From NCBI RefSeq assembly GCF_000971295.1, contig NZ_LANJ01000016.1:434001-498000 (forward strand): a stretch of 64,000 nt of DNA, given 5' to 3'. The translations under genes were made by a program, and so were the position numbers. This document shows, one piece after another, positions 59,157 to 64,000 of this stretch. The DNA comes from Devosia epidermidihirudinis. Its GTDB lineage: Bacteria > Pseudomonadota > Alphaproteobacteria > Rhizobiales > Devosiaceae. Below the pieces are notes generated by a model. That model had not been told where the DNA came from. It ran no database searches and saw only the letters and a program-made list of their open reading frames with translations. The stretch's first letter is position 1, and each line of letters starts with the position of its first letter.

Positions 59157-60049
59157 TTTGCAATCCTCGCGCTGCGGCGTTGTTGCCATGCTGTCAGCAG
59201 CACCAGGGGCAGAAACACGATGGCCGTGATCACCAGCATCATCACCGCGGCGGCCGAGGCGAAGCCGAGATTGCCGCGACCGGTCATGGCCTGGATGGTG
59301 AAGAAAGCGGGCACATAGGTGGACTGGCCGGGGCCGCCATTGGTCATGGCAACAACAACGTCATATGCCTTGATCACGCCGAGTGAGAGCAGAATGGCGC
59401 AGGTGACAAATGTGAACTTCATCATCGGAATGATGATCTGGGTGTAGAGCTTCCAGAGGCTGACGCCGTCGAGGCGCGCGGCGCTCCAGATCTCCGAATT
59501 GATCGACTTGAGGCCTGCCAGCATCAGCGCCATGTAGAAGCCGGAACTCTGCCAGACCGAAGCCAGAATGATCGCCCACATGGCGGTTTCCCCGCTGGAG
59601 AGCCAGCTGGCATTGACCCAAGTCAGCCCCAACGAGTGCAGGAAAGGCTCGACGCCATATTCCGGATTGAAAATCCAACGCCAGGCAGCACCGGTGACAA
59701 TCAGGGAAATAGCCAGAGGATAGAGGAACACCGTGCGGAAGAAACTCTCGCCGCGTCGTTCGCGGTCGATCATGGCGGCTAGCACAAAGCCAAAAACAAT
59801 GGCCAGCGCGCTACCAATCCCCAGGATGATGAGGTTCTGCAAAGAGATTGCCCAGGCATCGTCCCTGAACAGACGATCATATTGGCGGAACCAATCACTC
59901 CAGTCGATGGTGTACTCTGGAATGCGCCGACTGCGGGTCAGCGACAGATAAACCGTCCAGATGATGCCGCCGACGAAGGCAACAAGCGTCACCGCAATAG
60001 CTGGCACGAGCGCCAGTTGCGGCGACCATCGGCTCCAGCGTAAGGCCAT
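59153..60049 (-). CDS. Sugar ABC transporter permease (MalF type)
   Basis: The protein (298 aa) has about six membrane helices and the loop INSEIWSAARLDGVSLWKLYTQIIIP typical of this permease class. GGAGGAGAGACC directly precedes ATG 60049, which sets the start. It is the first gene of the leftward operon permease-permease-ATPase-binding protein-VOC-isomerase. A candidate LacI-type motif lies 66 bases upstream. Confidence 0.9.
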   Translation of the reverse strand: MALRWSRWSPQLALVPAIAVTLVAFVGGIIWTVYLSLTRSRRIPEYTIDWSDWFRQYDRLFRDDAWAISLQNLIILGIGSALAIVFGFVLAAMIDRERRGESFFRTVFLYPLAISLIVTGAAWRWIFNPEYGVEPFLHSLGLTWVNASWLSSGETAMWAIILASVWQSSGFYMALMLAGLKSINSEIWSAARLDGVSLWKLYTQIIIPMMKFTFVTCAILLSLGVIKAYDVVVAMTNGGPGQSTYVPAFFTIQAMTGRGNLGFASAAAVMMLVITAIVFLPLVLLTAWQQRRSARIAK

Positions 60050-60114
60050 GGTCTCTCCTCCCATACGCGCCGGGCGGATTTGTCCGCTCTTCGTCGCGCC
60101 AACTCTTGCGAGTT

Positions 60115-60125
60115 GTATTAGCGTT
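60115..60125. promoter_or_regulatory. Candidate LacI-type operator, copy 1
   Basis: GTATTAGCGTT lies in the divergent region between the importer operon and the aldo/keto reductase gene. It matches GTATTAACGTT at 61102-61112 in 10 of 11 bases. LacI-family sites are often built around a central CG, as here. An additional AACTC-TTGC-GAGTT inverted repeat lies just to its left (60101-60114). Confidence 0.45.
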
Positions 60126-60239
60126 AAACTAAGATCACGAAAAACGATCCGTCAATAGCAAAAGCAGCACTTCATCCGCTAGGACCCACCGCTTTCGGCC
60201 GGCCGGACATAACAAGCGCAGCAATGAGGAGAAATAATA

Positions 60240-61052
60240 ATGCAAAATCAAACGAATATACCCCAAATGGGCTTCGGCACCTATGGGCGGCAAGGCGACG
60301 CTGGCATTGCCGCTCTGCTGGTTGCCCTTGAAACCGGCTATCGTCACTTCGACACGGCGCAGGACTATGACACGGAGACAGAGGTCGGTGAGGCGATCAA
60401 GCGATCCGGACTCAAGCGCAGCGATGTATTTGTTACCACCAAGATCAGCACGCACAATCTCGGCCCCGGACAACTCATCCCTTCACTGGAACGTAGCCTC
60501 GACACGCTCCAACTCGACCAGCTCGACCTCACGCTTATCCACTGGCCCTCACCAAATGGCGCGGTGCCACTTGAGGTCTATATTGAGCAGCTTGCAGAAG
60601 CGCATGCACTGGGGTTAACGAAATTGGTCGGCGTTTCCAACTTCACCATAGCCCTGCTCGAGCAAGCGAAGGCATCGATGGGCGATGTTCCGATCAGCAA
60701 CAACCAGGTTGAGCTCAATCCCCTCCTGCAAAACAAACGTCTTGCAACCCATTGTAAAAATGAAGGGATTTCGGTCACCTGCTACCTGCCAATCGCACGT
60801 GGTGTGTTGGGTGACGTGCCGATCATTCGCGATTTGGCCATCAAATACCATGCAACGCCGGAGCAGATCGCCTTGGCCTTCGAGTTTGCCAAAGGCTACA
60901 TCGCCATTCCCACATCTGGTCGCGCAGAACGCATTCGTGCCAACTTTGAAGCAATCAAACTGTCGTTATCGGTAGAGGACATCGCCGCAATTGAAAGCGT
61001 TGATTGCGGCCAGCGCGCCATCAATCCGGACTGGGGTCCAAACTGGGACTGA
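60240..61052 (+). CDS. Aldo/keto reductase (AKR5-like)
   Basis: The protein (270 aa) has the catalytic Asp and Tyr in YRHFDTAQDYDTE, Lys in VTTKIS and His in TLIHWPSP; NNQVELNPLLQ and the C-terminal nucleotide-binding PTSGRAERIRANFEA complete the fold. Its size and sequence resemble 2,5-diketo-D-gluconate reductase-like AKR5 enzymes, which reduce keto sugars or aldehydes with NADPH. It is divergent from the importer operon across the candidate LacI site, so it likely acts on the imported sugar. Confidence 0.88.
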   Translation: MQNQTNIPQMGFGTYGRQGDAGIAALLVALETGYRHFDTAQDYDTETEVGEAIKRSGLKRSDVFVTTKISTHNLGPGQLIPSLERSLDTLQLDQLDLTLIHWPSPNGAVPLEVYIEQLAEAHALGLTKLVGVSNFTIALLEQAKASMGDVPISNNQVELNPLLQNKRLATHCKNEGISVTCYLPIARGVLGDVPIIRDLAIKYHATPEQIALAFEFAKGYIAIPTSGRAERIRANFEAIKLSLSVEDIAAIESVDCGQRAINPDWGPNWD

Positions 61053-61100
61053 GCACCATGCAGGCAGTTGACAAGCCAAACGCTTGCGATAGATGCTAGG

Positions 61101-61118
61101 CGTATTAACGTTCCTACG
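61101..61118. promoter_or_regulatory. Candidate LacI-type operator, copy 2
   Basis: CGTATTAACGTTCCTACG, an 18-bp imperfect palindrome (7 of 9 positions pair) centred on CG and containing GTATTAACGTT, 86 bases upstream of the second VOC gene. It shares its core with copy 1, pointing to one regulator, probably the LacI protein encoded 0.7 kb downstream. Confidence 0.5.
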
Positions 61119-61203
61119 GTCTGTGCCAATGACGTAGGGAGCGATCTGCGGGCATCCAGTTCGCAGATGAAAACGCAGTGACCGCAATAGGTCGGGAGGA
61201 ATT

Positions 61204-61647
61204 ATGAAGGGCATTACGAGTCTGGGCCACGTTGCTATCAACGTGATCGATCTGGAAAAATCGCTCGACTACTACGTCAACAAGCTGGGTTTTCCAGAAA
61301 TGCTGCGCCTGAAACGCGACGATGGCGAAACGTGGCTGGTTTATCTCCGCATCACGGACGATCAGTATCTCGAAATCTTCCCTGGCGCTGAAAATGATCG
61401 CGCGCCGGCCAGCTGGCACACCAATGGCATGACCCATATGTGCTGGACCATTGAAGACCTCGATGGGACCGTTGCCCGTATGAAAGCAGCTGGCATTCAG
61501 TTGCTCTCCGAGCCCAGCCAGGGACTCGACGGCAATCGCCAAGCGTGGCTGGAAGACCCCGATGGCAACCGTATCGAGTTGATGGAAATGCATCCCGATT
61601 GCCTGCAGTACCAGGCCATCAAACGCCTCCGTGCTGAAGGCGTCTGA
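61204..61647 (+). CDS. VOC-fold enzyme (glyoxalase I-like), 147 aa
   Basis: The metal ligands of a glyoxalase/isomerase-type VOC enzyme are all visible: His in LGHVAIN, Glu in YLEIFPG, His in MTHMCWT and Glu in RIELMEM. DPDGNRIEL is the usual C-terminal signature. GGGAGGAATT precedes the ATG. It stands alone between the AKR and LacI genes with a candidate operator upstream, so it is probably part of the same sugar regulon. Confidence 0.87.
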   Translation: MKGITSLGHVAINVIDLEKSLDYYVNKLGFPEMLRLKRDDGETWLVYLRITDDQYLEIFPGAENDRAPASWHTNGMTHMCWTIEDLDGTVARMKAAGIQLLSEPSQGLDGNRQAWLEDPDGNRIELMEMHPDCLQYQAIKRLRAEGV

Positions 61648-61780
61648 TCAAAATCGAGCCCGTCAGGTCAATTATTGTCTGTTCCCCAGAATTCAGACCG
61701 AACAACACTTGCCGCCATTACAAAACGGCGTAGTACGCAAGTAGCATGGCGCGATTGTCGCCTAGAGCAGGTCTGAAGTC

Positions 61781-62824
61781 ATGGGCAAATCGATCATACG
61801 ATTAAAGGACATCGCTGACCGGACGGGCTTTTCCGTCAACACCGTGTCGTTGGCGCTGCGACAGAGCCCCCGCATTCCGGAGGAAACTGCCCAACTCATC
61901 CGCGAAGCGGCCGAGGCACTGAACTACCTGCCCAATCAGGTTGCAAAATCGCTGGTCAGCCGCGAGACCAAGACCATTGGGCTTGTTCTGACGGACATCA
62001 CCATTCCAACCCTGACCCGAACCGCGCAAGCGATGGAGCTGGCGCTTGCAGAGCGCGGCTATTCTACGCTTTTTGCCACGTCAAATAACGACCCTGCCGA
62101 AGAGCGCCGGGTCATAGAGATGTTCCGCTCCCGACAGGTCGACGGAATGCTCATTTATCCACACCGCCACCGCGAGCTGGACCATATCCATAAACTTCGT
62201 CGGGCGAACTATCCCATCGTTTTGCTGGTTGGTGACCCCTCAGCGGGCATCGATGCGGTGTGCATTGACGAGTTCGACGGGGCGTTCCGCGCTGTCCAGC
62301 ACCTCACCGAGATGGGCCATGTTCGCATCGGTATATTGGATAGCTCGAACCCGATCGGCAACTCCGAGAAGCTGGAAGGCTATGTCAAAGCCTTGAGCGA
62401 CGCCGATATCGCCTTCGATGCTTCGCTTTTCGTAGACCCCCAAGGCCACTCTGTGATCCGCGGTTTTTGGGCGATGGACACTTTGATGAGCAAGCCTGAC
62501 CGACCAACTGCGGTTTTCTGTGCAAATGACTCCCTTGCACTCGGGGCGCTGCGATGGACGCAAAAACATGGTCTGCGCGTACCTGACGAAATTGCGATTA
62601 TCGGCTTCGATAATATCGAGTTCGCCGAACACGCAGCGACGCCGATCTCCAGTGTGCACTATGACGTGCAGATGGTAACCGACCTTGCAGTCGACCGCTT
62701 GGTGGGGCTTATCAAGGCCGGTGACAAACTGCCCGCCCCCCGGGTCACCATGATCGAGCCGTCGATTATCGTGCGTGAAAGCACCAACGGGCGCGTGGTC
62801 CAGCGTTCTGGGCGAGCTCTGTAG
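61781..62824 (+). CDS. LacI family transcriptional regulator
   Basis: The regulator (347 aa) has an N-terminal LacI headpiece (RLKDIADRTGFSVNTVSLALRQ), a hinge (EALNYLPNQVAKSL) and a periplasmic-binding-like effector domain (KTIGLVLTDITIPTLTR; FCANDSLALGALR; AIIGFDNIEFAEHAATPISSV). It closes the 54.5-62.8 kb sugar locus and likely represses it until a sugar effector binds; GTATTARCGTT sites upstream of two transcription units are its candidate operators. Confidence 0.93.
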   Translation: MGKSIIRLKDIADRTGFSVNTVSLALRQSPRIPEETAQLIREAAEALNYLPNQVAKSLVSRETKTIGLVLTDITIPTLTRTAQAMELALAERGYSTLFATSNNDPAEERRVIEMFRSRQVDGMLIYPHRHRELDHIHKLRRANYPIVLLVGDPSAGIDAVCIDEFDGAFRAVQHLTEMGHVRIGILDSSNPIGNSEKLEGYVKALSDADIAFDASLFVDPQGHSVIRGFWAMDTLMSKPDRPTAVFCANDSLALGALRWTQKHGLRVPDEIAIIGFDNIEFAEHAATPISSVHYDVQMVTDLAVDRLVGLIKAGDKLPAPRVTMIEPSIIVRESTNGRVVQRSGRAL

Positions 62825-63066
62825 GGCTTGGGTACCACCACCGTAACCGAAATCTGCCGAGCCGCCCTCGGGTCGGGGGAGTGAAGAGGGCGTCCCCGAG
62901 AGTGACGCAAACGGACTTGCACTGCGCTAGGTGCTAAAGCCGAGCGCGTACGCCCGGCGATTTGCGCGAAAGCACAAGGGAGACGGACCAACGCCTCTGC
63001 GAACCAACAGAGGCAGGTGCGTGCCCAGCAAAATTCAGAGTGTTGAGCTTCATCAAAAGGATGAAA
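62825..63066. other. Intergenic region with a degenerate palindromic repeat
   Basis: This 242-base stretch between the LacI gene and the tRNA holds GCCCTCGGGTCGGGG near 62862, which resembles one arm of the repeats at 46819-47018, with a partial complementary arm GTCCCCGAG nearby. No coding region or clear terminator was seen. Confidence 0.4.
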
Positions 63067-63143
63067 TGGCGCGCCCTAAGAGATTCGAACTCCTGACCCC
63101 CAGATTCGTAGTCTGGTGCTCTATCCAGCTGAGCTAAGGGCGC
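63067..63143 (-). tRNA. tRNA-Arg (anticodon ACG)
   Basis: The minus strand folds into a full cloverleaf of 77 nt: acceptor GCGCCCT/AGGGCGC, D arm GCTC/GAGC, anticodon stem CCAGA/TCTGG with loop CTACGAA (anticodon ACG, complement of 63107-63109), and T arm with GTTCGAATC. The 3' CCA is encoded (63067-63069) after discriminator G. It decodes CGU (and CGC/CGA after conversion of A34 to inosine). Confidence 0.96.
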
Positions 63144-63273
63144 GCACTACCGTTTGAAACGGTGGTTCAGGGCCTTGCGAAGTCCGCATCGCCCTGAAGC
63201 GACGCCACCCATACAGAGGTGATTTGTGCTTGGCAAGCGCACTCTAAAAGTTTTTAGCGGGAAGTTGTGACGA

Positions 63274-64000
63274 TCAGCTGACACGCAGCGTTTTCGGCAG
63301 GATGATATCGAAGCGCGTCCCGACGGGTTGATCGACCAGGATCAGCCTGCCGCCGTGGGCTTCCGTGATCTCGCGGGCGATGGCGAGGCCCAATCCGGTC
63401 CCCCCTGCACGGGCAGAGCCTTCAAAAGCAACGAACAAATTATCTCGCGCCCGTTGTGGCAGGCCCGGCCCGTTATCCACAAAGGCGAGCACAATCTCGT
63501 CCGAGGAATCGATCTGGGAGACGGAAATCTCCTTCGGCGGCGAATCGGCGCGAACAGATTCGAGAGCCTCCCGGGCATTCTTGAGCAGGTTGAGCAGCAC
63601 GCGCGCGAATTGCCCCGCATCGACATTCAAAATCAGATCGTCTGGAATGCCATTGCGGAAGCTGATGCTGGGATGCCCCACAAGGCGCGCGTCAAACGCA
63701 GCGTCCTCAATGAGCGCCCGCAGGGTCACCGGGGCCATCACAGGGGGCGCCGCGGTCTCGCGGCCATAATCGAGCACCGACTGAGCAAAGCCGATGGCCC
63801 GATCGAGTGTGGTCACAAGGCGCGGCGCCAGCCGCTGCACCTTGGGATCGTCCAGCGTCGCCACCTGATCGGACAGCAATTGGGCCGAGGTCAGCGTGTT
63901 GCGCAGGTCGTGATTGATCTTGGCGACGGCCAGCCCGAGGTCGGCCAGGTGCCGGCGTTGGCGCAGCATGGAGAACAGGTCGGACTCCATGGCCGCCAGT
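63274..64000 (-). CDS. Sensor histidine kinase, C-terminal part
   Basis: The frame is open to the window edge, so the N-terminal sensor region lies outside. The part seen has the phospho-acceptor box AKINHDLRNTLTSAQ (His), N-box LLNLLKNAREALES, G1 box VDNGPGLP and G2 box GGTGLGLAIAREITEAHGG, and ends LPKTLRVS. It is a membrane or cytoplasmic two-component kinase of the NtrB-like HisKA type; its response regulator is not in the window. Confidence 0.9.
   Translation of the reverse strand, partial: LAAMESDLFSMLRQRRHLADLGLAVAKINHDLRNTLTSAQLLSDQVATLDDPKVQRLAPRLVTTLDRAIGFAQSVLDYGRETAAPPVMAPVTLRALIEDAAFDARLVGHPSISFRNGIPDDLILNVDAGQFARVLLNLLKNAREALESVRADSPPKEISVSQIDSSDEIVLAFVDNGPGLPQRARDNLFVAFEGSARAGGTGLGLAIAREITEAHGGRLILVDQPVGTRFDIILPKTLRVS

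Noticed and set aside
63067-63273. tRNA-Arg as an integration site of a mobile element
   Set aside because: No integrase, no repeated tRNA 3' end and no compositional break were seen on either side.
1-64000. CRISPR arrays, insertion sequences, prophage, toxin-antitoxin or defence genes
   Set aside because: No regularly spaced repeats, transposases, phage structural genes or paired toxin/antitoxin frames were seen in any part of the window.

Overview
The window is high-GC, gene-dense DNA of alphaproteobacterial (Hyphomicrobiales) type. A Devosia-like soil or plant-associated heterotroph is my best guess, because sugar ABC importers, Gfo/Idh/MocA dehydrogenases, MocR/GntR/RpiR/LacI regulators and Rhizobiales-style intergenic palindromes occur together. 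That is an inference; there is no rRNA in the window to confirm it. I saw no insertion sequence, prophage, CRISPR array or plasmid function. One tRNA-Arg(ACG) lies near the right end.

Layout. 1-2.1 kb: end of a uronate-catabolic run (FAH-family partial, kduI, kduD). 2.2-9.8 kb: an unreported-looking 50-aa membrane protein, a MocR regulator, a DUF983 protein, an MscS-type channel, and a FUSC/HlyD efflux pair divergent from a MarR regulator with a clear palindromic operator. 9.8-21.3 kb: a probable amino-sugar locus. An ABC importer, a ROK kinase and a DUF4434-like barrel protein run leftward; a HutC-type GntR regulator, a DUF4127 protein and a NanE-type epimerase run rightward; an RpiR regulator and an N-acyl-D-amino-acid deacylase close it. 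Two TGGTnTAGACCA operators sit in the divergent promoter. 21.6-28.8 kb: a second catabolic operon with a NitT/TauT-type importer, a VOC protein, an unrecognised 393-aa protein, an SDR and two Gfo/Idh/MocA dehydrogenases.

29-46.4 kb is mostly housekeeping and accessory single genes: a MYG1-family protein, argO/argP-like pair, aldo/keto reductases, a YhaN/YhaO-like (SbcCD-like) pair without a visible zinc hook, a CDF metal exporter with ArsR regulator and operator, acuI-like reductase, an ABC exporter, a HAD nucleotidase, a large secreted unknown and ilvA. 46.4-47.2 kb has no protein gene but holds a strongly paired RNA-like element and four copies of a palindromic repeat. 47.2-50.3 kb: TetR + MFS exporter, then argB.

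50.4-53.2 kb: an ECF sigma factor, its RskA-like anti-sigma factor, a secreted fasciclin protein and a Tat-exported MsrB, an order reminiscent of the mycobacterial sigK-rskA-mpt70/83 system. 54.5-62.8 kb: a third sugar locus (importer, sugar-phosphate isomerase-like barrel protein, two VOC proteins, aldo/keto reductase, LacI regulator) with a shared GTATTARCGTT motif upstream of its transcription units. The right edge cuts a sensor histidine kinase.

The three sugar loci, each with its own regulator and candidate operators, are the most interesting content. The 9.8-21.3 kb locus (DUF4127 + NanE + atypical ROK kinase) and the 21.6-28.8 kb locus are the best candidates for undescribed pathways.
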